Shown one piece after another: positions 37,615 to 45,630 of a DNA stretch of 64,000 bases. This stretch comes from Brevibacterium sp. GTDB taxonomy: Bacteria; Actinomycetota; Actinomycetes; Actinomycetales; Brevibacteriaceae. Each line of letters starts with the position of its first letter. Positions within the stretch are counted from its first letter, which is position 1. The position numbers were made by a program, and so were the translations under genes. The DNA is taken from NCBI GenBank assembly GCA_030457025.1, contig JAKDSA010000002.1, forward strand, positions 1-64,000, written 5' to 3'. A model generated the notes under the pieces. It was given only the letters and a program-made list of their open reading frames with translations, was not told where the DNA came from and made no database searches.

Positions 37615-38502
37615 ACGATCCTCGATGAGTTCGTCCTCTTCGGCCTCGTCGCGACCGTGCACGCCCGGTGAACTCAACCGGTTGCGTCCATAGCGGTTGC
37701 CGGGCTGGGAGATCTTCGCACCCGCGCCCAGCGCCTCCTTGTCCACCACGACGTACTCGACGTCGCCGGTGACTTTCGCGGCAGCCTCGGCGGCGGCTCT
37801 GCGCTCTCGCCTGGCTGAGATCGACACGGCGATGATGATCATGATTCCGAAGGTGAACCACTGGAGCATGTAGGACAGATGGTTGCCCGGGTCGAGGTCG
37901 GGTTTGGGCAGCGGCATCAGCCCCGTCTCGTCGGGCGATCCGTTCCCGGTATGGACGACCTCGGCGTAGACGTTCTCGTACGCCGAGTCCATACCGGGGA
38001 TCCGGGCGGGATCGATGGCCTTGATCAGACCGTCGGGATTGTTGTCCTCGGAACCGTCCTGTGCCGGCTGGAGACGGGCGTCGATGGTCTGCTTCCCCGT
38101 GGGCGTCGGCGGGACCTGGTCCGGTTCCGCGATCCACCCCCTGACGAGCGCGATCGTGTCTCCGGACGTGAGTTCGAACGGAACGACGACGTAGTAGCCC
38201 ACCTTGTCATTGACCGTGCGGTTGCGAGCGAAGACGGTGTCGGAGCTCAGATAGTGTCCGGTCAGCGACACCTGCTGCCATTCGTGGGCTTCGTCAAGGG
38301 TCGCCGAGGTGGACGGGAGGATGCTCGTGATGTCGACTGGCGTCGATGAATAGTTCGCGTTGACCGTCTCGATCTCGTGCTGCCGCTGGTCCTGGCGGTC
38401 CTTCTGCCACAGGGCGAGGAAGATGCAGGCGATGACCACGATGATGGTCATGGCGATGTATTTCAGCCAGCGTGGACTGAAGAGGAAGGAATAGCGGGAC
38501 AT
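37600..38502 (-). CDS. SURF1-family cytochrome oxidase biogenesis protein
   Basis: The 300-residue membrane protein has one N-terminal helix (about 14-34), a large external domain with WQQVSLTGHYLSSDTVFARNR-type SURF1 motifs and a VVPFELTSGDTIALVRGW strand, and a second helix (about 213-231) after NHLSYMLQWFTFG. SURF1 helps deliver haem A to cytochrome oxidase subunit I, which fits the ctaA and ctaB genes here. ATG 38502 overlaps the upstream stop by one base. The C-terminal tail beyond the second helix is hydrophilic and likely cytoplasmic. Confidence 0.9.
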   Translation of the reverse strand: MSRYSFLFSPRWLKYIAMTIIVVIACIFLALWQKDRQDQRQHEIETVNANYSSTPVDITSILPSTSATLDEAHEWQQVSLTGHYLSSDTVFARNRTVNDKVGYYVVVPFELTSGDTIALVRGWIAEPDQVPPTPTGKQTIDARLQPAQDGSEDNNPDGLIKAIDPARIPGMDSAYENVYAEVVHTGNGSPDETGLMPLPKPDLDPGNHLSYMLQWFTFGIMIIIAVSISARRERRAAAEAAAKVTGDVEYVVVDKEALGAGAKISQPGNRYGRNRLSSPGVHGRDEAEEDELIEDRFRHS

Positions 38503-38714
38503 CAACCGGCGTCCTCCGGGATTTCGTCGATGGAGACATCGCTGAGGTAGAAGTTGCGCAGAGTGAGGAACTCGCGCAGATAGTCGAGATGTTCGTCACA
38601 GGCCAGCCAGGTCTTGCGGCGTTTGGGCATGTGCAGGCTCGGGTTGTTCCACAGAATGGCGCGTGTGGCATCTGCCCGGCAGCCTTTCGCCGAGCATTGG
38701 AGCATCTCGGTCAT
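38502..38714 (-). CDS. Small conserved actinobacterial protein with putative zinc ribbon
   Basis: This 70-residue protein has MLQCSAKGCRADATRAILWNNP followed by a C-terminal ACDEHLDYLREFL helix. The spacing C-x4-C ... C-x2-H suggests one bound Zn. It overlaps the upstream DUF3099-like gene by 4 nt and SURF1 by 1 nt, so the three form an operon. I recognise the family as a conserved actinobacterial hypothetical near SURF1; its function is unknown. Confidence 0.75.
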   Translation of the reverse strand: MTEMLQCSAKGCRADATRAILWNNPSLHMPKRRKTWLACDEHLDYLREFLTLRNFYLSDVSIDEIPEDAG

Positions 38715-39160
38715 GAATCCTCACCTCGGTTCTGTTCAGCGGACTGGTCCGTGTCTCCTGCTGGTGCGGTGTTGCTGGCAGAAGGTGCGTCATCAGCTGA
38801 CGCAGTGTCTTCGGTGGTGCCGGAGTCATCAAGGTCACCGGAGATCGTGTCTCCGGCGATGGTCTCGCCGGCAGCCGGCGGCAGCTCGGGCATCGGTGCA
38901 CCGTCGAGCAGCGCTGATTCGTCGTTGCGGGTGCGCTCCCGGCCGGCGTTGGCCACGATCACGGCGGGATAGGGTAGCAACACGGCCGCGGCGACGCAGA
39001 TCCACATGAGGACGGTCAGATCCGCTCGGAACATGAAATAGGCCGCCACGAAGCTGAACGTCCGAATCCCCATGGTGATCGAATATCTGATGATCCGCGA
39101 CTTCATGTCGTCGTCAAGGGCCGTGTCGGCCGTGGTGATCTGCTGCGGGTGCTTGGACAT
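38711..39160 (-). CDS. DUF3099-like small membrane protein
   Basis: The 149-residue protein has two adjacent hydrophobic helices (about 30-47 and 51-72, including GIRTFSFVAAYFMF and LMWICVAAAVLLPYPAVIVAN). A long acidic Asp/Ser/Thr/Ala-rich tail follows that is likely disordered. This matches the DUF3099 pattern in Actinobacteria. ATG 39160 has GAAGAAGG upstream. Function unknown; it is divergent from fabG. Confidence 0.75.
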   Translation of the reverse strand: MSKHPQQITTADTALDDDMKSRIIRYSITMGIRTFSFVAAYFMFRADLTVLMWICVAAAVLLPYPAVIVANAGRERTRNDESALLDGAPMPELPPAAGETIAGDTISGDLDDSGTTEDTASADDAPSASNTAPAGDTDQSAEQNRGEDS

Positions 39161-39257
39161 AACCTTCTTCGCTCGATTACTCGTACAAAATCATACTCTT
39201 CGTTTGTGTGAGTCGTATCGACGCGGACCCGGACAGGATAGGTTAGGCACGGTAAGT

Positions 39258-39286
39258 TTGATCTCAATCGTCGATCAATCTGTATT
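39258..39286 (+). promoter_or_regulatory. fabG promoter with an overlapping inverted repeat
   Basis: TTGATC (39258-39263), a 17-nt spacer and TGTATT (39281-39286) form a sigma-70-like promoter. TTGATC and GATCAA (39273-39278) make an inverted repeat with a 9-nt centre inside the promoter, a plausible operator for a fatty-acid synthesis regulator. The regulator is not known from this window. Confidence 0.5.
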
Positions 39287-39307
39287 GTCCACCAACAGGA
39301 GAGATTC

Positions 39308-40018
39308 GTGTCAGAACCACGCATAGTCCTCGTGACCGGAGGAAACCGCGGAATCGGCCGCACCATCGCCGAGGAATTCCTCGCTCAAGGCGACAAGGTG
39401 GCCGTGACCTCCCGCAACGGAGACGCGCCGGAAGGCGCTCTTGCCGTGTCCGCAGACGTCACCGATACGGTGTCCCTCGATGCGGCCTTCGCCGAGATCG
39501 AGGAGAAGCTGGGGCCCGTCGAGGTGGTGGTGGCCAACGCCGGCATCACCCGCGACAATCTGCTCATGCGGATGAGCGACGAGGAATTCGAAACGGTCGT
39601 CGACACCAACCTCACCGGTGTCTTCCGCACCGTCAAGCGCGCCATCACCGGCATGATCCGAGCCAAGAAGGGCCGCATCGTGCTCATCTCATCGGTCTCC
39701 GGACTCTACGGAGTCCCCGGTCAGGCCAATTACTCCGCCTCGAAAGCCGGATTGGTCGGCCTCGCCCGATCGATCACCCGCGAACTCGGCTCGCGCGCAA
39801 TCACCGCCAACGTCGTCGCTCCCGGGTTCATCCGCACCGACATGACCGACGAACTGCCGGAGAAGCAGCAGAAGGAATATCTCGCAACGATCCCTGCGAA
39901 GCGATTCGCCGAGGCGACCGAAGTCGCAAAGGTCGTGCGCTGGGTGTCTTCTGACGAGGCTGCCTACATCTCCGGTGCCGTCATTCCCGTCGACGGTGGG
40001 CTGGGGATGGGGCACTGA
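39308..40018 (+). CDS. fabG: 3-oxoacyl-ACP reductase FabG
   Basis: FabG reduces beta-ketoacyl-ACP with NADPH in type II fatty acid synthesis. The 236-residue SDR protein has GGNRGIGR for cofactor binding, NAGIT, the catalytic Ser in LISSVSG and YSASKAG with catalytic Tyr and Lys, and the C-terminal GAVIPVDGGLGMGH. GTG 39308 follows AGGAGAG. The fabG-fabI pair parallels mycobacterial fabG1-inhA. Confidence 0.94.
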   Translation: MSEPRIVLVTGGNRGIGRTIAEEFLAQGDKVAVTSRNGDAPEGALAVSADVTDTVSLDAAFAEIEEKLGPVEVVVANAGITRDNLLMRMSDEEFETVVDTNLTGVFRTVKRAITGMIRAKKGRIVLISSVSGLYGVPGQANYSASKAGLVGLARSITRELGSRAITANVVAPGFIRTDMTDELPEKQQKEYLATIPAKRFAEATEVAKVVRWVSSDEAAYISGAVIPVDGGLGMGH

Positions 40019-40115
40019 GCCCCGTCACCGCCTAGACTTCACACCAAGGACGTCGGCCCCATCGGGATCGACGACAACGACTTCATCTCAGTACGAACAG
40101 TTTGAAAGGACCACA

Positions 40116-40874
40116 ATGGGAATTCTTGACGGAAAGCGCATCCTCGTCACCGGCGTTCTGACCGAGGCATCCATCGCCTTCGCCGCCGCACGCATTGCAC
40201 AGGAGCAGGGTGCCGAAGTCATCCTCTCCGGCTTCGGCCGCCAGATGAAGATCACTCAGGTGATCGCCGAACGTCTGCCCGAGACCCCGAAGGTCATCGA
40301 ACTCGATGCCACGAACGAAGAGGACCTGGCTGCTCTGCCCGAACGCCTCGAGGGCAACATCGACGGCATCGTGCACGCGATCGCCTTCGCACCCAAGGAC
40401 GCTTTGGGCGGTGAGTTCCTCGACACCCCATGGGAGTCGGTCGCGGCCGCGATGCAGGTCTCCGCGTTCTCGCTCAAGGCCATCACCGTGGCCGCGCAGC
40501 CCGCACTCAACAAGGGTGCCGGCGTCGTCGGACTGACCTTTGACGCCACGATCTCCTGGCCGGTCTACGACTGGATGGGTGTGGCCAAGGCCGCCTTCGA
40601 ATCCACCGCCCGCTACCTCGCGAAGTACGTCGGCGCGGACGGAGTCCGCGTCAACCTCGTCTCGGCCGGACCGCTGAAGACCACAGCCGCGACCTCGATC
40701 CCCGGCTTCGGGACCCTCGAGGACATGTGGGGCGATCGCGCACCACTGGGCTGGAACCAGACGGACACCACCCCGGCCGGCAAGGCGATCGTCGCCCTGC
40801 TCTCGGACTGGTTCCCCGCCACCACCGGTGAGATGGTCCACGTCGACGGTGGATTCCACTCCACCGGCGCCTGA
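40116..40874 (+). CDS. fabI: Enoyl-ACP reductase (NADH), FabI/InhA type
   Basis: FabI performs the last reduction of each fatty-acid elongation cycle. The 252-residue SDR-type protein starts MGILDGKRILVTG and has SIAFAAARIAQEQGAEV. The catalytic YDWMGVAK gives Tyr151 and Lys158 in the Y-x6-K spacing of the family, and the C-terminus DWFPATTGEMVHVDGG resembles InhA. I start at ATG 40116, preceded by GAAAGGA; the frame upstream is not conserved. Together with fabG it is expected to be essential. Confidence 0.94.
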   Translation: MGILDGKRILVTGVLTEASIAFAAARIAQEQGAEVILSGFGRQMKITQVIAERLPETPKVIELDATNEEDLAALPERLEGNIDGIVHAIAFAPKDALGGEFLDTPWESVAAAMQVSAFSLKAITVAAQPALNKGAGVVGLTFDATISWPVYDWMGVAKAAFESTARYLAKYVGADGVRVNLVSAGPLKTTAATSIPGFGTLEDMWGDRAPLGWNQTDTTPAGKAIVALLSDWFPATTGEMVHVDGGFHSTGA

Positions 40875-40897
40875 TCGCGCTAGGAAGAGGCAAGCCG

Positions 40898-41401
40898 ATG
40901 CCTGTGCTCATTCTCGCCCGCCACGCGAAGGCCGAAGCCGAAGGGCCCACGGACTTCGAACGCTCATTGAACGCCAATGGTCTGGCCCAGGCTGTCGAGG
41001 CCGGAGGCGAGATCGCCGAGCGGTGGTCACCTGACGTGGCCATCGCCTCGGCGGCCAGGCGCACCGTCCAGACCGGCCAAGCCGTTGTCGAGGCCGTCAA
41101 CAGGCACAATGGCGAACCCGAATCGGGTGAAGGCCTCCAGCTGCGCCAGGACAAGGCTCTCTACCAAGGGGGAGTCGAGGACTGGATCGATGCGATCAAT
41201 TCGATCCCGTCCGATTCCCAGTGCGCCTACATCGTGGGCCATCAGCCCACCGTCTCCGAGGTGGTCGGCCACCTGAGCCCGAGCGTCGGAGTCCCGGATT
41301 CGTTCCGTCCCTCCTCGATCGCTGTCTTCGTCCTCGACAGCTGGGACGTCGAGCCGGGGGACTATCCCGCACCGGAGCTGCGGGTCTTCCTCGGCGCCTG
41401 A
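40898..41401 (+). CDS. SixA-like phosphohistidine phosphatase
   Basis: The 167-residue protein has the histidine-phosphatase RHAK motif at residues 8-11, ASAARRTVQTGQAVVE and the second catalytic His in YIVGHQPTVSEV. SixA-family enzymes remove phosphate from histidines of phosphorelay or PTS proteins; the target here is unknown. It is 23 nt after fabI and likely co-transcribed. A strong terminator follows. Confidence 0.87.
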   Translation: MPVLILARHAKAEAEGPTDFERSLNANGLAQAVEAGGEIAERWSPDVAIASAARRTVQTGQAVVEAVNRHNGEPESGEGLQLRQDKALYQGGVEDWIDAINSIPSDSQCAYIVGHQPTVSEVVGHLSPSVGVPDSFRPSSIAVFVLDSWDVEPGDYPAPELRVFLGA

Positions 41402-41416
41402 TCGGCGCGGTCTGCG

Positions 41417-41459
41417 AAGGCGCCGGCATCTGAACGCATTTCAGACGCCGGCGCCTTTT
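41417..41459. terminator. Strong stem-loop with T-tract between sixA-like gene and serB
   Basis: AAGGCGCCGGC and GCCGGCGCCTT pair, extended by TCTGAA/TTCAGA around a short loop, and run into TTTTC. It lies between convergent genes and probably works in both directions. Confidence 0.85.
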
Positions 41460-41507
41460 CCTGCGCCCGAAGGGGGTCTTGCGGCAGATTCCCGAAGGTG
41501 TGTTGGG

Positions 41508-42188
41508 TCAGACGCCGGATCGGGTTTCGACGAGGCTCAGCACCTCACGCAGATCACGGTTCGTCACTGAGGCGTCGGCGGCGGTGACGAGGGCGGGCTT
41601 CGCGCAGAAGGCGACACCCAATCCGGCCGCCCTGATCATCCCGATGTCGTTGGCCCCATCGCCGATGGCCACGGTCCGGGCCGGATCGCACTCGTATTTC
41701 TGTGACAGCTGCCCGAAGATCTCCGCCTTCGCGCTCGGATCGATGACCCGGCCGCTCGTGACTCCCGTCAGCAGTCCCTGGTCAGCCCCGAGACCGTTGG
41801 CATGGACCTCGGTGATGCCCATCGCCGCCGCTACGGGGGCGATGATCGGGGTGAAGCCACCGGAGACCAGGGCCACGACGCCGCCGTCGGACTGGACTGC
41901 CGCGACCAGTTCGCGGGCACCTTCGGTCAACGTGATCTGCTCGCGCACCTCGTCGAGAACGGACACAGGCAGACCCTTGAGCAGGGCCACGCGCTCGGCC
42001 AGCGACGCGGCGAAGTCCAACTGGCCGGCCATGGCCCGTTCGGTGATGTCGGCGACCTGGGCCCCCACCTCGGCGTGGGTGGCGATGAGGTCGATGACCT
42101 CCTCATTGATGAACGTCGAATCGACGTCCATGACCAGCAGCTGGATTGCATTCTCTGGCATCGGGGTTGCGGAGTCTGAGTCATTCAC
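41508..42188 (-). CDS. serB: Phosphoserine phosphatase SerB
   Basis: SerB hydrolyses O-phosphoserine in the last step of serine synthesis. The 226-residue HAD hydrolase has the nucleophile motif MDVDSTF (Asp21, Asp23), LVSGGFTPI as motif II and GDGANDIGMI as motif III, with the ACT domain of longer SerB forms absent. GTG 42188 overlaps the upstream stop (GTGA), so the preceding gene and serB are co-translated. Confidence 0.93.
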   Translation of the reverse strand: MNDSDSATPMPENAIQLLVMDVDSTFINEEVIDLIATHAEVGAQVADITERAMAGQLDFAASLAERVALLKGLPVSVLDEVREQITLTEGARELVAAVQSDGGVVALVSGGFTPIIAPVAAAMGITEVHANGLGADQGLLTGVTSGRVIDPSAKAEIFGQLSQKYECDPARTVAIGDGANDIGMIRAAGLGVAFCAKPALVTAADASVTNRDLREVLSLVETRSGV

Positions 42189-42919
42189 CCCTTCATCGTA
42201 GCGACAGCCATGATGTAGTCGGCGGCCGCGGGGTGCAGACGCGAGAGCAGATCACCGAAGACCGGCGGGTCGACCGTTGCCGGTGCCAGCACCGTGCGCA
42301 TCCGCTCGTGGATGTCGAGTGCGGCATAGATGGCCCGGGCATCGGCGATCGAGGGGATGAGCCGAGAGATCGGATGGCTCATGCTCAGCTCCTCCTGCCA
42401 GTCCCGCCACGGTCCTTCCCGCCAGGTATCGGGCACCTCGATCGACTCGATGAGGTTCAGCCCTTCCATGACGAGCAGGCGCAGTCGGCGCAGCGCTTCG
42501 GCCGGAGTTCCCACGGTGACGGGGCGAAAGACCGTGTCTCGGCAGGCGATGACCTCGACGTTGGCCTCGGCGCCGAGGAGAACGACCGCGACCTGGGACG
42601 TGCCCGCGTGGAGAACGATCGGAGCCGTGTGTCGACCGACCTTGAGCCGGTCGGCCTTGTCCACAGGTGGGGTCGTATGGGGCAGTGAAGGATGGTGCAG
42701 GGCCAGCCGGGCATGCGTGATCCCGGCCGCTGCAGCCTCGGCGGTGAAGAGCAGCAGTCCGGTCGGCGGTGAGGTGCCGAAGACCTCGTCGGCAACGATG
42801 AGAGGGACATCACGATCGTCGTCGAGAAAGGCGGAACTGACCTCGTCAGGGGCGAGGCTGGAGTGCAGACGATGGTTCATCGCCAAAGTCAGCAGCAGGG
42901 AGTCGGTAGTCAAGTCCAT
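42185..42919 (-). CDS. Unrecognised protein upstream of serB
   Basis: I do not recognise this 244-residue protein. It is soluble, with no signal peptide or membrane helix. The N-terminal half is strand-rich (VPLIVADEVFGTSPPTGLLLF, APIVLHAGTSQVAVVLLG) and the C-terminal half helical (AEALRRLRLLVMEGLNLIESI, AAADYIMAVATMKG). The start ATG 42919 follows TATTCT by 8 nt, giving a leaderless layout, and its promoter is back-to-back with that of the ABC gene at 42964. It overlaps serB by 4 nt, implying shared expression but not shared function. Confidence 0.75.
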   Translation of the reverse strand: MDLTTDSLLLTLAMNHRLHSSLAPDEVSSAFLDDDRDVPLIVADEVFGTSPPTGLLLFTAEAAAAGITHARLALHHPSLPHTTPPVDKADRLKVGRHTAPIVLHAGTSQVAVVLLGAEANVEVIACRDTVFRPVTVGTPAEALRRLRLLVMEGLNLIESIEVPDTWREGPWRDWQEELSMSHPISRLIPSIADARAIYAALDIHERMRTVLAPATVDPPVFGDLLSRLHPAAADYIMAVATMKG

Positions 42920-42926
42920 GTCGAAC

Positions 42927-42955
42927 CAGAATAGACGCCGAGCCTGCGATAGAGT
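42927..42955. promoter_or_regulatory. Divergent leaderless promoter pair
   Basis: On the minus strand TATTCT (about 42932-42927) lies 8 nt before ATG 42919; on the plus strand TAGAGT (42950-42955) lies 8 nt before ATG 42964. The two start codons are only 44 bp apart, so each -35 must lie in or beyond the other promoter, and the genes may compete for polymerase. Confidence 0.45.
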
Positions 42956-42963
42956 TGGCAGAT

Positions 42964-43749
42964 ATGAGTGATGTCCTGACTTTGGATTCTGTTTCCGTGC
43001 GCCGAGGAAAGAATTTCCTCCTCCAAGATTTTTCCCTGACCGTCTCCGAAGGCGAGCATTGGGCCGTTCTCGGACCCAACGGTGCCGGGAAGACGACTCT
43101 GCTGGAACTGGCCGCAGGACGAATGCATCCGACCTCGGGCACGGTCGGCATCCTCGAAGAGCGCCTCGGGCGTGTCGACGTGTTCGAACTGCGTCCGCGC
43201 ATCGGCTACTCCTCGACGGCCCTGGCCAACCGCATCCCTCTGGCTGAGGCCGTGCTCGACACGGTCCTGACCGCCGCCTACGGCGTCACCGGTCGCTGGG
43301 TCGAAGAATACGAAGCCACCGACATCGAACGGGCCAAGGACCTCCTCGGCGCGTTCAACATCAGCCACCTTGCAGATCGCACCTTCGGCACCCTGTCCGA
43401 GGGCGAGCGCAAGCGTGTGCAGATCGCACGGGCGCTGATGACGGACCCGGAGCTGCTGCTGCTCGACGAGCCCGCTTCCGGGCTTGACCTGGGCGGACGT
43501 GAAGAGCTGTTGGGCGCACTGACGGAGATTCTGTCCTCGAAATGGGCTCCGGCGACGATCATGGTCACCCACCATGTCGAGGAGATCCCTGTCGGGATCA
43601 CACACGTGCTGCTGCTGGCCGAGGGCACGGACATGGCTGCTGGCCCCATCGATGAGACCCTGACGGCCGACAACCTGTCGGCGACCTTCGGCATCGACGT
43701 CAAGCTCACCCGCGACGGGCAGCGGTTCCACGCCCGATCCCAGTACTGA
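42964..43749 (+). CDS. Cytosolic ABC-type ATPase (YlmA-like)
   Basis: The 261-residue protein is a single ABC ATPase with GPNGAGKTT near residue 38, signature LSEGERKRVQIAR, Walker B LLLLDEPASGLD and H-loop VTHHVEE. No permease lies next to it, and the TSUP membrane protein downstream is not a normal ABC partner. Its group (YlmA/ModF-like ATPases) is widespread and poorly understood. I take ATG 42964 over an in-frame TTG at 42955 because of the -10 position. Confidence 0.85.
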   Translation: MSDVLTLDSVSVRRGKNFLLQDFSLTVSEGEHWAVLGPNGAGKTTLLELAAGRMHPTSGTVGILEERLGRVDVFELRPRIGYSSTALANRIPLAEAVLDTVLTAAYGVTGRWVEEYEATDIERAKDLLGAFNISHLADRTFGTLSEGERKRVQIARALMTDPELLLLDEPASGLDLGGREELLGALTEILSSKWAPATIMVTHHVEEIPVGITHVLLLAEGTDMAAGPIDETLTADNLSATFGIDVKLTRDGQRFHARSQY

Positions 43750-43751
43750 GC

Positions 43752-44582
43752 ATGGACCCAGTTCTCGGAATGGAACTGTGGCAGATTGCGCTGATCGTCC
43801 TCGCCGGAATCGCCGCGGGCGGAATCAACGCCGTCGTCGGCTCCGGCACCCTCATCACCTTCCCGGTGCTCGTGGCCTTCGGCGTGCCACCGGTCGTGTC
43901 GACGATGAGCAACGCGGTCGGACTCATCCCCGGCAACATTGCGTCATCCTTCGGCTACCGCGAAGAGCTGAAAGGCCAATGGCGCCGAATCCTCGGCTTC
44001 GTGCCTGCCTCCATCCTGGGCTCGCTGACCGGTGCCTATCTGCTGCTGCACCTGCCGGAAGACGCCTTCGAGACGATCGTCCCGGTCCTCCTCGTCGTGG
44101 CCCTGATCATGGTCGTGGCTCAGCCAGGACTGTCCCGCTACCTTAAGAACCGTTCGGTGCGCCGCGCCGAAAAGGCAGGCCAGGAACATGTGCCGGCCTC
44201 GGTCGGTGACACGCTGTCCACCGGACGCTATATCCTCGTCCTGGTCGTCGTGTTCCTCACTGCGATCTACGGCGGCTACTTCGCCGCCGCCCAGGGCATC
44301 ATCCTCATCGCGCTGCTCGGCCTTCTCCTGCCCGATGATCTGCAGCGACTCAACGGACTCAAGAACGTCCTCGTCCTCGTCGTCAACACGGTCTCGGCGA
44401 GCACCTACATCATCGTCGGCCACGACCGGATCAACTGGATCGCCGTCATCTGCATCGCCATCGGCTCACTCATCGGCGGCTACTTCGGAGCCCGCGTGGG
44501 ACGGAAGTTCTCACCCGTGCTGCTGCGCACCATCATCGTCATCCTCGGCCTCGTCGCCATCTGGCGCATCCTCACGCTGTGA
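43752..44582 (+). CDS. TSUP/TauE-SafE family membrane protein
   Basis: The 276-residue protein has about eight hydrophobic helices, with the duplicated TSUP pattern: GGINAVVGSGTLITFP in the first half and YGGYFAAAQGIILIALLG in the second. The family exports or imports anions containing sulfur or organic acids, such as sulfite, sulfoacetate or taurine products. The substrate cannot be named. It starts 2 nt after the ABC ATPase and ends 4 nt before the methyltransferase, so the three are an operon. Confidence 0.9.
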   Translation: MDPVLGMELWQIALIVLAGIAAGGINAVVGSGTLITFPVLVAFGVPPVVSTMSNAVGLIPGNIASSFGYREELKGQWRRILGFVPASILGSLTGAYLLLHLPEDAFETIVPVLLVVALIMVVAQPGLSRYLKNRSVRRAEKAGQEHVPASVGDTLSTGRYILVLVVVFLTAIYGGYFAAAQGIILIALLGLLLPDDLQRLNGLKNVLVLVVNTVSASTYIIVGHDRINWIAVICIAIGSLIGGYFGARVGRKFSPVLLRTIIVILGLVAIWRILTL

Positions 44583-44586
44583 TCGC

Positions 44587-45537
44587 ATGAACACACCGGC
44601 CAAGGCACCACTGACTCAGCAGCAGGTCATCGACCGTGCCGCCGAACTCGGCATCACCGCCGCTCGCCTGCGGTTCTTCGATGAGGAGACGATCAACGGC
44701 GCTGGCGACGAGAGCGGCGGCGTCGAGGGAGCTGGCGGCGGTGTCTCGGCCACCGAGCTGTATGACTACACCCAGCTGACGGATGTCGCCCTGCGCAGCG
44801 TCCGGGAACCAGCCGAGGGACTGTTCATCGCCGAGTCTTCGAAGATCATCCGCCGCGCCCACGCAGCAGGCATGGTTCCCCGGTCTTACCTGACCAGCCC
44901 CAAATGGCTCTTCGACCTAGCCGACCTCATCGCCGCCGATGATGCTCCGATCTTCATCGGCACCGATGCCGCAGTCGAAGCCCTGACCGGCTTCCACCTG
45001 CACCGAGGTGCGCTGGCAGCGATGCACCGACCGCAGCTTCCCAGCGTCGCCGAGCTCGTGACCGATGCTCAGCGCATCGTCGTCATCGAGGACGTCGTCG
45101 ACCACACGAACATCGGCGCCATCTTTCGGTCAGCCGCAGCCTTCGGCGTCGATGCCGTCCTGGTGACGCCCAGGTGCGCCGACCCGCTCTACCGTCGCTC
45201 GATTCGTGTGTCGATGGGCACCGTGTTCCAAGTCCCGTGGACTCGGATCGGGTCCTGGCCGGCTGGGGTTGATGCCCTGCGTGAGCTCGGCTTCCACGTC
45301 GCCGCCCTGGCTCTCGAACAGGATTCTGTGGCCATCCGTGATTTCGCCGCCGATGCTCCCGAGCGCACCGCGATCGTCTTCGGCACCGAGGGCGATGGTC
45401 TGCGCCGGTCGACGATCGCCGCCTGCGATTCGACCGTCATGATCCCGATGTCCGGGGGAGTGGACTCACTCAACGTCGCAGCCGCCTCGGCGGTGGCCTG
45501 CTTTGCCCTGCAGACGGAGCCCGCTGCCGATCTCTGA
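44587..45537 (+). CDS. SpoU-family RNA methyltransferase
   Basis: The 316-residue protein has an N-terminal substrate-binding region with a Gly/Ser-rich insert (near residues 38-56) and a C-terminal SPOUT knot domain. The three SpoU motifs are present: VVDHTNIGAIFRSAAAFG, IVFGTEGDGL and IPMSGGVDSLNVAAASAVACF. Members methylate ribose 2'-OH in rRNA or tRNA; the target base is not predictable here. ATG 44587 is 4 nt after the TSUP stop. Confidence 0.91.
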   Translation: MNTPAKAPLTQQQVIDRAAELGITAARLRFFDEETINGAGDESGGVEGAGGGVSATELYDYTQLTDVALRSVREPAEGLFIAESSKIIRRAHAAGMVPRSYLTSPKWLFDLADLIAADDAPIFIGTDAAVEALTGFHLHRGALAAMHRPQLPSVAELVTDAQRIVVIEDVVDHTNIGAIFRSAAAFGVDAVLVTPRCADPLYRRSIRVSMGTVFQVPWTRIGSWPAGVDALRELGFHVAALALEQDSVAIRDFAADAPERTAIVFGTEGDGLRRSTIAACDSTVMIPMSGGVDSLNVAAASAVACFALQTEPAADL

Positions 45538-45569
45538 GGTCGAGCTTCACGCCACAGCAACTGCACAAG

Positions 45570-45599
45570 GACCATCCATAGCCTTTCTCAAGGATGGTC
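45570..45599 (+). terminator. Stem-loop after the SpoU methyltransferase gene
   Basis: GACCATCC (45570-45577) pairs with GGATGGTC (45592-45599) over a 14-nt loop that includes CCTTTCTC. It is 32 nt past the stop and before the sigma-factor gene. Confidence 0.55.
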
Positions 45600-45630
45600 A
45601 CTGGGCCCGATTTCATGTGATGATGTCGGT

